This document shows, one piece after another, positions 44,024-57,100 of a stretch of 64,000 bases of DNA. A program made the position numbers and the translations under genes. The stretch is from assembly GCA_012064415.1 (NCBI GenBank), contig SSNU01000038.1, positions 347,630 to 411,629 on the forward strand, written 5' to 3'. The stretch's first letter is position 1. Each line of letters starts with the position of its first letter. A model generated the notes under the pieces. The model was not told where the DNA came from. It saw nothing but the letters and a program-made list of their open reading frames with translations, and did not search any database. This DNA comes from Gyrodactylus bullatarudis (Eukaryota; Platyhelminthes; Monogenea; Gyrodactylidea; Gyrodactylidae).

Positions 44024-47000
44024 ATGGGGGCTAAGCAAGCAATTGTCCTTGGAATACTATTAACCCTTGTTTTCACCGAAGATACATGTCATTTAGCTAG
44101 TAATTGTGAGCAATGCATGAGCAAGGGTGCATCATGTTCCTGGTGTATTGATGAAAACTTTGATGATACCAGAATCGGGGCTGGATATCGCTGTGCAAAT
44201 AATGCCACATTACTAGAGAGAGGATGTTCTGTCGATGGTATTACCACAACATTCTCCAAAATAGAAAAGGGTAGGTATTCATTGGTTTATTCTGCTTTTT
44301 AGAAACGAATCACCAAGATGCAATTCTTCAACTTAAGCCCTATGAAACACAAATTAAACTTCGTCCAGGAGCAGAATTAATCAAAGATTTCGTATTTGAA
44401 TCCATTAAGGATTATCCAGTTGACTTGTATTTTCTCGTAGATTTGAGTTATACTATGCGAGATGACCTGGATACAGTCTCTGGGTTAACCCAAGACATTG
44501 TTCGTGAAATGAAATCAGTCACTAAAGATCTTCATATGGGCTTTGGAGCTTTCGTCGATAAACCTGTTTATCCCTTTGTTATGCCCTCCCAGTCAGAGTT
44601 GGAGAATCCCTGCCTGAACGTTCACGATAACAATGACATGAAGTGTGATCCCACATTTCTCTATAAACACATCCTCGACATAACCGATAATTATGAGAGT
44701 TTCCAACAGGCCACTAAGAATATCCGAGTAATTGCAATTTGATTATCTTCATATTTATCATTTATATGTTGAAATTGATAGATTTATTCATTCTCATTTA
44801 TGTTTTATTCTAGCCATCTGGAAATCTTGATAGTCCTGAAGGAGGTCTAGATGCTCTCCTTCAAGTGGCTTATTGTGAAGAAAGAATTAAATGGAGAAAG
44901 AATGCTCGAAAAATCGTTGTCTTTGCATCTGATGGCGGCTTCCACTTGGCTGGCGATGGTAAATTAGCTGGACTTATTAAACCTCCACCCAAAACTTGTC
45001 AACTGACAAAGAAACAAGACCCTGTTAACCTTAATGAGGAATATTGGGGATGGTACACGGCCAATGAAACTGACTATCCCAGTGTTGGCGAGGTAATTAT
45101 CTCTCATTTAATTTTAAATTTCATTCATTCTTTTATTACTACTAAATATTTTTTATCAATGAAATTTAAATTTACTCTCTTTTGACCTTATTTTTTTAAA
45201 TGACTCTCACCACTCTATTACCTTACTATTTTACTCATTAAATGGGAACTAAAAAGTATTTACAACTATATTTTTTAATATATTACAGCTATAGTAGTAA
45301 AACTTGAAATTTTTGATAAACAATTCCCAATCAAAATACTATATTAATATTTATTACATGAATAATCATGTACTTTAGGAATTATTGATTCCTCATTCAT
45401 ATTATTGAATCAATTCTTAAAAATATACATCATTTTGTGAATAAAATTCAATCAGGTAATACTCCTGCATATACTATGCACACCTTCTACGCGTAAATTC
45501 ATGTACACAATCTGTATACACCTGTGATTACTATAATAGTATATATATGCTAGCAGGTATAGACAAAATTTCCTTACCAAAAAGGATGCTGATTCATCAC
45601 CTTACCTTAAAGGATTATTCATTCATAATAATCTCTCCCTTACAAAATTGTTGGGAATCATTTTTTTGTTGGATTCTTACATGAATTTCCCACCTAGAGG
45701 CATATTTAGAATATGGTGTTTACATGTCTCATTTCTACTATTATTTTTTCATTGGAAAAAAGATTTAATAAAACTCAGTCTAGCAAAAAACCATTTATCA
45801 CTCTTAGTTTTTTCCTCTATTTTCACCAGGTTTGAATAATGAGATTCCTAAGTTTTTTTTTTGCAAAAATATTCGTATTTGTGTTTTATCGAATTTTACC
45901 TCTCGAAAAAGTTTATCCTTGGTGTCATTACAATCCCAAAGTATCATTTTTTGACTTAAAATATTTCCGACATTTTAATTCCAAAAGATAGCTTTAAGAT
46001 GATCACATTTTCTTCTTATTTCTTTGATCTCTTTGACTGGGTTTTCTCAACACGTTGATTTAAAATTATCACATTGTTTCAGAAACGAGTCATCTTTAAA
46101 CTGTCATAACTTATCGATAAATTATTGTAGCTAAAGCTATAAGTCATAGTTCACTAGAAAGAGACCCACTAAGAGTTTTCCCAAATTTTTTAGACCAGAT
46201 TTTCAAACTTGTCTAAAAACTCTTTTAGGTCGCCCATGTCCTGACTGAACATGCAATTTCAGTCATTTTTGCCACAACAACACAATTTGAGCCACTCTAT
46301 ACCAAGTTGGCCGAATTCTTGCCCAATGCTGGCGTCGGGACTTTGGAAGATCAATCAAAGAATATTGTAAAACTCTTGCGGGAAAACTACCAAAAGATTG
46401 CCAACAAAGCAGAACTATTGATTACATCTGATACTGGATTATCAGTGAGTAATACTTACCAAGTATTTATAACTTGTAATACTTGAGCAAATGTTTCATA
46501 ATTACGATATATCTGGTAAACTTTATTCATTGATAAAATTAAGAGACGAAAAGAATTTGTACAATTTGTAAAGCAAAATCTAGGATATATATGTAATGAG
46601 AATCGGTTAACGAAAAGGATTCCCACAGGTCTTCTCAGCATATATTAGTATTAAATTTTTAGATAATTCTTATCTGAACATTTGCTTTTTTGCTTAAAAC
46701 TTGACAGCTGAAGTGAAAAGGCGAAAATTCAAAAACTGCTTCATCTGAATCGATAATTTTGACTGATTCTTTTCATTCGTGACTTTGATAAACAAGAATT
46801 AATATTTTGAAATATTCACTAACATTTTCAAATACATCCGACAATTCACATAAAATCATGATTGGAAAAGCAGAAAAAAGGATATATTGAAACCAATGTG
46901 AATCTGTTAGATCAAACTTAGAAAATGCCATTTATGAAATTTAAACTTGAAATTTTTAATTCTCTGATACCCCAAATTCCCAAAAATCTCCAACATATCA

Positions 47001-50000
47001 CCAAATAAATTGGATTTTTTTGCTAGAATATGCAGTTCTGATTAAAAATACCTTACGAAGCTATTTCTATTTAAAATTGCATTTAAATGGCTCAAAATTT
47101 AGATTTTAATCGATTGTAGTAGAAATATTCATTGAAAATAGTTGGCGCTAATACAAAAATCGACATTTTCAATTGGGGTATCCAAGCAAAATTTAAAATA
47201 CATGGTTTAATAGGAACTTTTTTACGTTGAAAAATTCTCTTTTATTTTCCCTGAACAATGTTCTATGCTTTAATCAAAAATTGATGTTTTAACCATGGAA
47301 AACACATGGGAAAAAAGGCTTAGTTTTTCGATAATCTTCAAGATGAGATCAAGACTTGGAAAATTTGGCCTACTCTTTGAGTAGTAGTACTCTTTTATGT
47401 ATGGATTAATACTTGCTTAATTTCATTTCAGGTCAAAGTTCTCACAAAATGTCAAGGAGACAATGACTTTGTTGAGAAGAGCACTTGTCCGGAACATCCA
47501 GTAGGCGGAAGAATCGAATACCAAGTCAAGATTATAACAGAAGAATGCTTCGAGGGAACCAAAGAAATAAAGATGAAACTTTTGGGTTTTGATGATGAGT
47601 CAACAATCCAGGTCGAATCAGCATGTAAATGTGATGTCTGCACTGAGAAAAAGTGGCCAGATAAACCAGAGCCATTTAGCGAAAGGTGTCAGAGTCAGGG
47701 TTATCTTCAATGCGGCAGTTGTAAATGTCACAATGGTTTCACCGGTGACTTTTGTGAATGCTCCAAGGAAAATTCTGTTGAAGACATGACTGAAAAGTGT
47801 ACAGCTCAAGGTGACTCAGACGTAAGTTGAAATTGATATTACACTCTTGAAAGACTGTCTCTGAAGAATCTTGAAGTTTTGAAAATATACATTTTCTTCT
47901 ACTTCAATTTGACGTTATTAATTATTCATTCGAAAGACAAGAGCCAATTATTGATTAGAGAAGAGACTTTTTATGTCTGTTTTTATATATTCTTTCTACA
48001 CTTTTCATTTCTGATTTATTATCGATTGTACTTTAAGTTAAAATAAACATTTGGCAGTAAAATCCAAGAAATAATTGTTGATCTACTCTTACACTTTTAC
48101 AAATTAGGCAAAATGTGGAGAAAGCCATACACAATAGAATTTCTCTGATTCCTGTGAAAATACACTGGTGATTGTACAACCAAAACTCCAAGCCCTAAGA
48201 TGATTAGTACACAATCATCTTTATTGATTAATAATCAATTGTACCTGGCGGCATCTGTGATAAGGAGGTTGAAATTTTCTCGCTTAATCTCGTATTCATT
48301 AACTGTCTCTTGAACATATTGAATAACACTGGTCATTGACATGGAATGATTCAATCGAATAGACTTGAGAAGAAAACTATTTCCAGGCTCAATCAAGATT
48401 CCGCCTAGAATATTCAGGTATTTTGACCCCGCGATTTCAGACTCGTCAGCAATAAGGAAAGTATTTTGATCCCGAAGTTTAGACTTGATCATTTGTTTTT
48501 TCTCCTCATAGATGTCGCCCATCATTTTGCGATAAGTTTCGTGTGAGAGTAATTTGAAATTAAAAGTTTCATTGAAAAATTCTTTGAATATCTGATTGTT
48601 TAGGATCCAAGCGGGAAGACCAAGTTTCAAAATCATTTCAATGAGAGCTCTGTGTTTTTGATAATCTTCCACTTCTATTTCCTTTTGTACTTTAAATTCA
48701 GGCTTTGATCTTACATGTCTTTTAGAAGATCTGTGTTGATCTACATCAAATTGACGATTGCAGGAGACTGAACATTGACAACTTTTACACCATAATTTGC
48801 CGTCGATTGTTGTCTTGAATTCAACCGGATACATTTTTTCATATTTCAAGCAATTTGATAGCAAGAGGAACGTCTTGGCATGACTAATTGAGATATTTGA
48901 ATTTCCCATGCCACACATACAATGATGAATAAATGTGGTGCATTCTGATCGGTTTGAATATTTTTAGACAATCAAATTAAAAAATTTCACCTTGTTCTAT
49001 ATACAATGACAAGGAATTGATGTCTCATCCTATTGTATATTATTAATAATACGAATAGATTATACCTCTTAAAAATAATACTTTATAGAAAAAATAATAC
49101 ATTATAAGATGTTATAACTCCGGACCCTGGGGTCCAGAAGAAAATCTGAATAGCTTAACTTGATTTTCAGAGCCGAGAAAAGCTCTGGTTAAAATATGAT
49201 TTTTAAGACTTTTTGAGGCCCTAATTGATTATGCAGGAAAGGGTAACAAAACTTTTTATCCAACTTGAAAATTTCAGATATGATAGAGAAATCTATTCTG
49301 ATCTTAAAATAAAAAGAATTTGTATGAAACAGTAACACACCATCTGATTCGGAATAGACTTTTCTACAAATTGCATTTCGGAATTATTCCTCATTCTTTC
49401 AAAACTTTTCCGCTAATTGAGTTCAAAAATTCGAATTTAGGAAATAAACCAAAAATTCAACTCTGAGGCTTATTTTCTGCCAGATAATCTCACGTTAGAA
49501 TTGTGATAAATAGCTCAATTGATGCGAAATCTCTCAGAATGTATCGATATAGTAAAATTCTTACGATGGAATAATTTACCTTCAAAAATTTTTCAATGGA
49601 AAATTAATTTTCAGGTTTTTTTATTTTTTAATTTTTTCACTCATTGAATACACATAATTTGTAAGATATTCATTCACAAAAATAATTTTTTTTAAATAAT
49701 TCTATTAAGAGATATAGGTAAAAGTCCTGTAAAGTGAGAAGAGTTAAATTAAAAGGGGAGAGATCCTCGTATATATTGGGCTAATTTAGGTTGAATATTA
49801 TTGGTCGATTGCATGGACCAATGAGAATCGAGGAAAGTTCGTGGGAGAATATCACGTTATTTTTCACCCTGATTCAATCTAAGCTATTAAACTAAATAAG
49901 AAATGAGAATTATTTATTTTAAATTTATACAAACGAACTGATCTCATCTTCCTCTATAAGCTCATGTAATTTTTATCAATGAAAAATAATGAATAAGAAA

Positions 50001-52771
50001 AATTTTTATTTGATAGAATCTTGAGTTAAAAATTATACTATTAGAAAGCTGATAAAAAAACTTATCAATTTTACAAATTTTCATTAACCTGTGATTTATT
50101 GCTGGTGCTCAAAAGCATTTAAAAAAAGTGTTGGTTTTTTGAAATTAAAAATAAAATGCCAATTCTCAATCTCACAGACACAGCATGATTCATTCATACA
50201 CAACATGTCTGTATTTAAAAAAGGTTTTAGAAATTTAATGAATTTAGTTTATGTAAAATGGTAAATAACTTTAAATTTTGTTACAAATGTGGATTAATTT
50301 TTGTAGCTAATTTTATTTTATCCCAAGACATTTACTATTTCGATAGTTTGAGAGTTCCCGCTTCAATTGAGCTATTTACCACAGCTCTCACATGAGCATT
50401 GTCTATCATGTTTGAAATTTTAATTTGTTTTAGTATTTAGTTGTCTGAGAAACTTTTACTTTATATACATTATAGATCTGCAGTGGACGTGGCCGTTGCA
50501 TATGTGGCTCATGTAAATGTAACCAAGAACGTTACTACGATCAATTTTGTCAATGCGACAAGCAGGGCTGTAAACGAGCCAGTGACAACAATCAAGTATG
50601 CGGTGGTCCCAGCCGAGGAACCTGCGAATGCAATGGTAAATGCAAATGCAAAGAGGGCTATACTGGGGAGGCTTGCGACTGCCTTACGACTGAAAATTCA
50701 TGTTTTCCAAATTCCATTTTCAATCCTGATCCAAATGTAGGTCTTACCAAATTATTTTCATAGATTTTTTTTCATTTGCAATCTTAACTTTCACCCTTTT
50801 TCTAGGCTAAATGCTCCGGCAACGGTATTTGTGATTGTGGTCTATGCTTTTGTAAGCAAGGCTATACGGGACAGTTTTGTGAAGAGATCCAAGGCGGAGA
50901 ATCAGCCCTTTGTAATGATCAGGAAGTAGAATCCTGCGTTACCTGCCTACACGACGAATCAATGGATTATGATTTTGAAGCAGACAAGAAACTCCAATTA
51001 ACTAATAGAGATGATCAAAGGTAAGTTATTCCTTTTAATATTGATCTCTGATTGGTCGAGAGAATATTCCTAGTCAAAAATAGGATTATAAAAAACTAGT
51101 CTGTATGCCAGAAGAAGGTTTTAAAATCATTTCCTTTGCTATCTAGCGAAATAACTAGGGGACCCCATTGTATTGTATGAATTAAACAATTACCAAGGAA
51201 TACAAGTACATTTACTTGTTTTTATGCAAATACAAGAACAAGATACATTATTACACGCTTTCATTGGATAGTTTAGAAATTAGTCATCAATAGTTGTTCA
51301 AAAATATGACCTAATAAGTGGGCTTTTTAGCGCTAAAAGAAAATTGGAAATGTAGAATCCTCTAAGGCTGTATGAATCATGTTGTTGTGTTTAAATACTG
51401 ATACTTGCTTCAATCAATACATTAGGGGTCCCTAGAAATAAAACGTGTTATTATATCATGTAAAAGTGAAAAATATTCATAGCTCATTGCTTTCTCATAT
51501 TGATTAGCTTCTCGCCCACCTCGTCGGGTACACCCTTATCAGATAGTATTAGTGCCAAATGTCAAGCAAGGTGCAATTCAACACGCATTGATCTGAACAA
51601 TGTCCTCCTTTCGGATGAGATTGTCCAAAATGATGGTTCCAACTTGTGCATTGTCTACACCAAAGATAACTGTCGCCTCTTCTTCACCTATCGATACTCA
51701 GATGTTATCCTACAACAGAGAAAAGTAATCAACATTCTAATAATGCTTAAATATACAATAGAGAAATACAAAATATTCTCAACCATAATAAATAATCAGA
51801 ATTTGTAGGATTGGTATTTCTATAAGAAAGATCAAAAAATGTTGGAAACGTAAATTTCATCCATTATCGTATCAAGTATTTTGGTCCGTATTGAGAAAGT
51901 ATCATTCTCAAATGAGATTCTTACTAAAATTTTCATTCAAATTGACAAAATGGGATAAAAACAAAACTCTCTCGCACAGGATTGGCTTAATCAGGAATCT
52001 GATAGATTTAGGGAAATTCTACCTAACAACTCAGTTGGCAATATGTCTCAAAATATATCAAAATTCCACTTAAAGTTTCGAGTTTAATTAATAGTTATAG
52101 GACATTCTTAAAAGACTCAACTCTGTGAAAGAGATAGGTAAATCATTCTTAACAAATGAATCTGCAAATGAATAAATTTTCAACTTTAAATTATCCTGAC
52201 TATTGAGCAACCCCATCTATTGGCCCTTAGAGGGGAGCCTGAGTTATCTATGCTCTATCAATTGGAGAAAATTCTCCATTAGCCTCAACAGAATCTACAT
52301 GTGTAAAAAATGTAGATAGTCAGAAATTGCCAACATTTTCATACTAAAAAGTAGAATTTATTCGTATCCTTAACAATTTTCTAAAGTGTATGTATAAGTT
52401 ATTTATTATAATTTTGATGAGATAAATGCAACTTATAAGGTCAATTATCTTTCCAAATTCAACTTCCTCCATTATCATTATAACCTTTCCAATCATTTTT
52501 CTTTCAGGTCACTTTGAAGTTGACCAAAAAGAAGGAATGTACCAATACAACAGAGATTCTCTACATAATCCTTGGCGTCATTTTGGCCATTGTCCTTGGT
52601 GGTCTTTTATTACTACTCATCTACAAACTGGTTATCACTATTGATGATAGAAAGTCATACGCTCAAGTTGTCAAGGAACTTGAGAATACACGCTGGGAAA
52701 TGACTGTCAATCCAACCTACAGTTCTCCACATACGGAAGTGGAAAATCCTCTTTATGGAGGCGGCCATTAA
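44024..52771 (+). CDS. Integrin beta subunit
   Basis: 837 aa over nine exons: 44024-44270, 44303-44727, 44814-45092, 46229-46444, 47432-47821, 50476-50736, 50806-51020, 51508-51724, 52508-52771; the first intron is 32 nt, the longest 2654 nt. A type I membrane receptor subunit that pairs with an alpha chain to bind matrix. Signal peptide about 1-23; Cys-rich PSI domain (NCEQCMSKGASCSWC). The beta-I domain has the MIDAS at 129-133 as DLSYT, where DxSxS is usual. NLDSPEGGLDAL and ASDGGFHLAGDGKLAG follow, then Cys-rich I-EGF repeats (CSGRGRCICGSCKC, CSGNGICDCGLC). The transmembrane helix is at about 767-791. The cytoplasmic tail carries two talin/kindlin-type motifs, NPTY (818-821) and NPLY (830-833). 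Length is typical. Confidence 0.95.
48235..48918 (-). pseudogene. Truncated hAT-like transposase, antisense in an integrin beta intron
   Basis: 227 codons from an ATG. A C2H2-type zinc finger is visible (LWCKSCQC...QHRSSKRH: C-x2-C then H-x5-H), as found at the start of hAT and CGGBP1-like proteins. A block with FLIADESEI...YLNILGGILI then resembles the first DDE region of hAT transposases, ending LLITDAARYN. The conserved second half and C-terminal dimerisation region are absent. An in-frame donor (AG|GTACAA) at the end leaves a small possibility of a spliced, domesticated gene. It lies inside the 2654-nt intron 47822-50475 on the opposite strand to integrin. Confidence 0.6.
49268..49577. 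repeat. Dispersed repeat, family D copy 2
   Basis: Matches 23438-23746 in direct orientation over about 310 bp. A shorter, inverted, degraded piece of the same sequence lies at 50341-50423. Copy 2 and that piece could be the two arms of one ~1.15-kb element in this integrin intron. Confidence 0.75.
49718..49980. repeat. Dispersed repeat, family C copy 2
   Basis: Related in direct orientation to 10552-10815. It sits between the two family D pieces (49268-49577 and 50341-50423), so it may be internal sequence of that larger element. Confidence 0.55.
50341..50423. repeat. Inverted partial copy of family D
   Basis: Reverse complement of the 49268-49577 repeat with a large internal deletion: it retains the GAGAG...CAATTGAGCTATTTA block and the terminal TTGAAATTTTAA. 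Confidence 0.55.
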
Positions 52772-53481
52772 CTACTCTCATATTAACCATGTCATTTCAA
52801 CTACAATGCAGTTTTCTCGGGTTGCCAGTTGAAATAATTTGTAAAACAAATATAATGTGAACAACATGATAAGCGCGATAAATAGTTTTTTGGATTCTTG
52901 ACATTTTTTGACAAATTCTGTTTACAAAAGACAATCTTTAGGTTATTCAAAAAAAATAACCCAAAAATCATTGAATGAACTATTGTAGTGTTATTCATTC
53001 AAATTAATTTACTTTAAGATGTAGTTTTTCGGGAGTTTATCCTGTCAAATTGATCATTTTGGAAGCCTTCATCTTTTACCTCCTTTCATCGATGTCTACA
53101 CTACTCTGTTATATGCCAATTTATCACATGGATTTTATTTTTTATATATATCCCAAACCTTCTTCAAAGCTAAAACATTATTAAAACTTACACACAACAA
53201 CGCCCCACTGAGTTAGTAAGAGAAAGAAACCATGTTACCTATTCAACTTTTATAATTATAACTATGCAGTCTTGAAATTTCTATTGTATTATGAGAAACG
53301 CCTAAATTTGTTTTATTTTGTTTTTTTTCTTTAAATTATATTGCAAAATGATGATACTCTATAGATATTTAATATTGAACTGAATGGAAATAAAATTAAT
53401 TTTGTTTGATAGTCATTCTTTTTCTAACTAATCTCTGATAACTTTAATGATGATTTCAATTTACTTTCTTCATCCACTTAG
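52772..53481. other. Integrin beta 3'UTR and spacer
   Basis: No coding exon that I can support. An AATAAA lies near 53390. A splice acceptor (TTACTTTCTTCATCCACTTAG) ends at 53481, directly before the GatC coding exon. Confidence 0.45.
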
Positions 53482-53907
53482 AGATTAGGACCATTATTGG
53501 AAGTAAAGTTTTGTCGAAACTACCGGTTCCTGCTTCCTCCAACTAACTGGCCTCCAAAACCAAAGTATGTACCGCGTAGCATCAAAATTGACAATGAGGT
53601 GAAAAGTAAATTGGAAAAAGCCTCAATGATCAGTTTGGAGGATAAAAATCTCTTGAGGATGGTTGAAAGGAATCTCTCAATAGCACTTTCAATAAGCCAT
53701 GCTGATAAAGAGAGGACTCGAGATATTCAGCCTCTTCATCACCTGCTTCAAGAAAAATACGAAGATATTAACTGTGATTTCCCTCACATGTTTCGCGAAG
53801 ATGAGGATTTTAATAAAAATACAACTCTTCGTGCAAAATGTCTAATTAAGATGAGTGAAAGTGTAAGAGAAGGCTTTTATGTTGTACCCAATGCAGAGGA
53901 GAAATAA
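53482..53907 (+). CDS. GATC: GatC, mitochondrial glutamyl-tRNA(Gln) amidotransferase subunit C (5' end missing)
   Basis: 141 codons from a strong splice acceptor to the stop; the 5' exon with the start codon is not identified. GatC stabilises the GatCAB complex that converts Glu-tRNA(Gln) to Gln-tRNA(Gln) in mitochondria. Family features in order: a helix KIDNEVKSKLEKASMISLED, an ISHAD segment, the PLHHLLQEKYED block (in relatives V-E-P-x-x-x-V-L-E), and a C-terminal VREGFYVVPNAEE (relatives: Y-F-V-A-P-P). An in-frame TAG abuts the acceptor, so the exon cannot extend upstream. The first in-frame ATG would delete about 40 residues. The assignment is from distant similarity, moderately firm. 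Confidence 0.68.
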   Translation, partial: RLGPLLEVKFCRNYRFLLPPTNWPPKPKYVPRSIKIDNEVKSKLEKASMISLEDKNLLRMVERNLSIALSISHADKERTRDIQPLHHLLQEKYEDINCDFPHMFREDEDFNKNTTLRAKCLIKMSESVREGFYVVPNAEEK

Positions 53908-54185
53908 AATACTTTTGAACAAAAAAAACGTTAATCATTGGTTAAATTAAATTCGAAACAATATAATTCTAGGTTTGAAGGTGATACCGAGTCTATATTA
54001 CGGACCTGAGTTATTAAAATCTGTGCTAAAATTTTTAGCGTCTAAAAATTATTTTCAAAACTTTGTACTCTGTATTAATTGAACAAGAATGGTATTGGAA
54101 AAAATATCTTTTGTTAAAGTAAGAGGAATAAATTGCGAAGATACAAGTTCTTATTTAATGATTTCCATCTCCTAAGTAGTAAACT

Positions 54186-57100
54186 ATGAGTAAGTTGTCT
54201 GAATAAGTATGATTTTCAGTGTCTAATCCCGAATCTTGGAAAATTTCTTCCGACGATCGTATTAAACACGATGCTCAGTTTGCTTTTCTACGCCCAGTCA
54301 ATGGCTTCGTTACTGGAGAACAAGCTAAACCTGTCTTTCTGAAATCTGGTTTAAGCCAAGAAATTCTATGTAAAATTTGGCAGTTAGCAGACTATAACTC
54401 TGATGGTAAAATGTCTAAACAAGAATTCTCCATAGGCCTATTTCTTGTTCAAAAAGCTCTTCAAGGATTTCCACTTCCAGATAATTTACCTCCGAATCTT
54501 TTGAAGAATCCTGATGATGATTTCGGAGAACATATTTTTGATTCCAGCTCCATCATGAACACCCATGAAAATGATCAGAATTGGGTTATTCCACCGGCTA
54601 AGATGCCAAAATACAAACTTCAGTTCAACGAACACGATAGAGCTAGAAAGAATTATCTAACAGGACTCGAAGCTCGTGCAATAATGGTGAAAACAGGTCT
54701 TCCCCAATCAGTTCTTGCTCATATTTGGAATTTGTCTGATTTGAATAATGACGGTTGCCTAAGCTCTAATGAATTCTGTATTGCTTCTTTCTTGATTGAA
54801 CAGGCCTTATCAGGCAGAAAGTTACCACAGGTACTTCCACCATCCATGTTGCAGTTCCAAAATTCTCCTACAAACAAGATTCAATCATTTGTTGGATCAT
54901 TCGAAGAAAAAAGAATGGAAAATTTCCAAAATGGACAGGCTGAACTTGAACGTCGTCAGCGAGAATTTCGAGAACAACAGGAAAGAGAAGAGGAAGAGAA
55001 ACGACTAAAACAAAAAGCTGAACAAGAACGAATGGAGAAAGCTCAACAGGAAGCAGAACGTATTCGTCTTGCCGAGGAAGCGAAAAAGCTTGAAATTCAA
55101 CGCCAGGCATTATTGGAAATCGATAAAAAACGAAGAGAAGCTCACGACGCCAGAGTGGAAGCATACAAAAAGTTAATGTACGAAAAGGCTTTAGAAAATG
55201 AAAACTCCTATGTTGAAAAACTCAAGATACAACACGCTCAAATCCTCAACTCAATTCAGTTTGCACAGGATCAGCGAGCTAGTCTTTTGAAAACTGCAAC
55301 AGAACAATTACATCGCCTTAAAGAATTGGATGACTTTCATACCAAGATCCAAGTAGAGCACAACGATTTCAGAGACCTCTTTGGCCAAATGCGCTTGAAA
55401 AGAAATCAATATGAGGAAGATATCAGAGGTCTAAGTGAGAAGTTGACAACTGTAATTGCCGAAAGGTCTGCCATACAACGAGAAATGACTCGGATCAAGG
55501 AATCCAATCCAATGGGCCTCGTGAATAACTCTCATCTTGTTGAGCAGAAAAAAACTCTCCTTAATGATTTACAACTGAAGAAGGCTAATATTGAATTTCT
55601 TCAAAGCTCTTCCAAAAATTTCACTTCTGAATTAACTAATATCGGGACTGAGCTAGCAAATCGTCGCAATAAGGCCAAAGAACTCGAGACAAAAGCCAGG
55701 GAACTTTACGAGGCTTGTCAGAATACAAAAAGTAATCTAATGTCACAGTGTCCTAAGAATATTTCAGAAAAATCGGTTGTAAATCCTGAATTTACCCAGT
55801 CCAATGGAGACTCCCTATTCAACTGGACTGAAATAAAACCGCAATCTAATCAAAGTGAAGCATCCGATTTATTTGCTGTCTCCTTTCCTAACAATTCTGC
55901 CAATAACCAGATGACTAGTAACGCTTTTGAACTTGACCCATTCTCTGATTCAACTCTAAAATCGACTTCTGACAAGCCTAAACATGAAAATCCTAAAGAA
56001 GAAATTTATTATAGAGCCATCTATGACTTTGATGCTATTCGCAGTGATGAAATTTCCTTCAGAATTGGAGATCGTATTCGTCTTGTTAATAAGGAGCCTG
56101 GCAATGGATGGCTCACTGGAGAGTTGATCTCAACTGGATTTCCTCAATCAACTACTACTGGGTTCTTTCCAGAGACTTATGCTGCGCGTGAGGATAAAAA
56201 TGAAGTTTTACCATTTTCCAGTATAACTGGTACAAGTCCAATTTCGTTCGGTCCTGCTGTAGTCTCAGGTAAAAGTGACAAGAAAATGATTGACCCTTTC
56301 GATCCATTTGCAATGCACTCAACAGCAAGAGCCCCTCCCCTATCCTCAAACCCAACCAACATTGATAATTTGAATGATCCCTTTGCTCAGTTCAATTCGG
56401 ATCCCTTCTCTCCCATTCCGAATTCCAGGGATCAGCCCATTCTCGCTATTACAAATGGTTTCGATGCTTTCTCACCCTTTGAGACCAACGCCAACCCATT
56501 ATTTGATTCAGGAACAATGGTTTTTGAGTGTAAGGCCCTCTTCCCCTATGAATCAAGTGTAAACGGAGATTTAAGCTTCAGTCCTGATGAAATTATCTGC
56601 GTGACCAAAGTTCAAAATCAAGACTGGTACACTGGCTATATAAAGAATCAGCCATCACGCCAAGGAATGTTCCCCATGAATTATGTGCAAAAGATATCTG
56701 TGAGTTTTCTTGTTTATTTGCACATCATGTCTCAAAAATGTTCCTTCATTAAGTCATCCATGTTTGAAAATCCTGAATACCACTCGATTTGACACTACTT
56801 TAAACCTAAACATGTCCGAAATTAACTCTATCGATACCTATCTTGTTTCAAACCAACTTTTTCCAATGATTTTAAAACGTTTTTTCATGATTCCTTGTTG
56901 AAAGTACATCCAAAAAACTATTCAATTTTGCTATCATGCTAAATTTTTGCTAGCCAGACACGAGAATGATATTTGAGTTTCTTCAGAAAGGAGTAGAATT
57001 CTTAAATCCATGATTCTTTTTGATCGAAATTATTAGACTTAACAATGTTCTAAGATGATAAAATTTATTTCTATAGTAGCTGAATAGCTAATTCAGAACA

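Noticed and set aside
45093..46228. Open frames within integrin introns (for example 45648-45839)
   Set aside because: They have background composition, no homology, and lie wholly within an intron defined by flanking exons.
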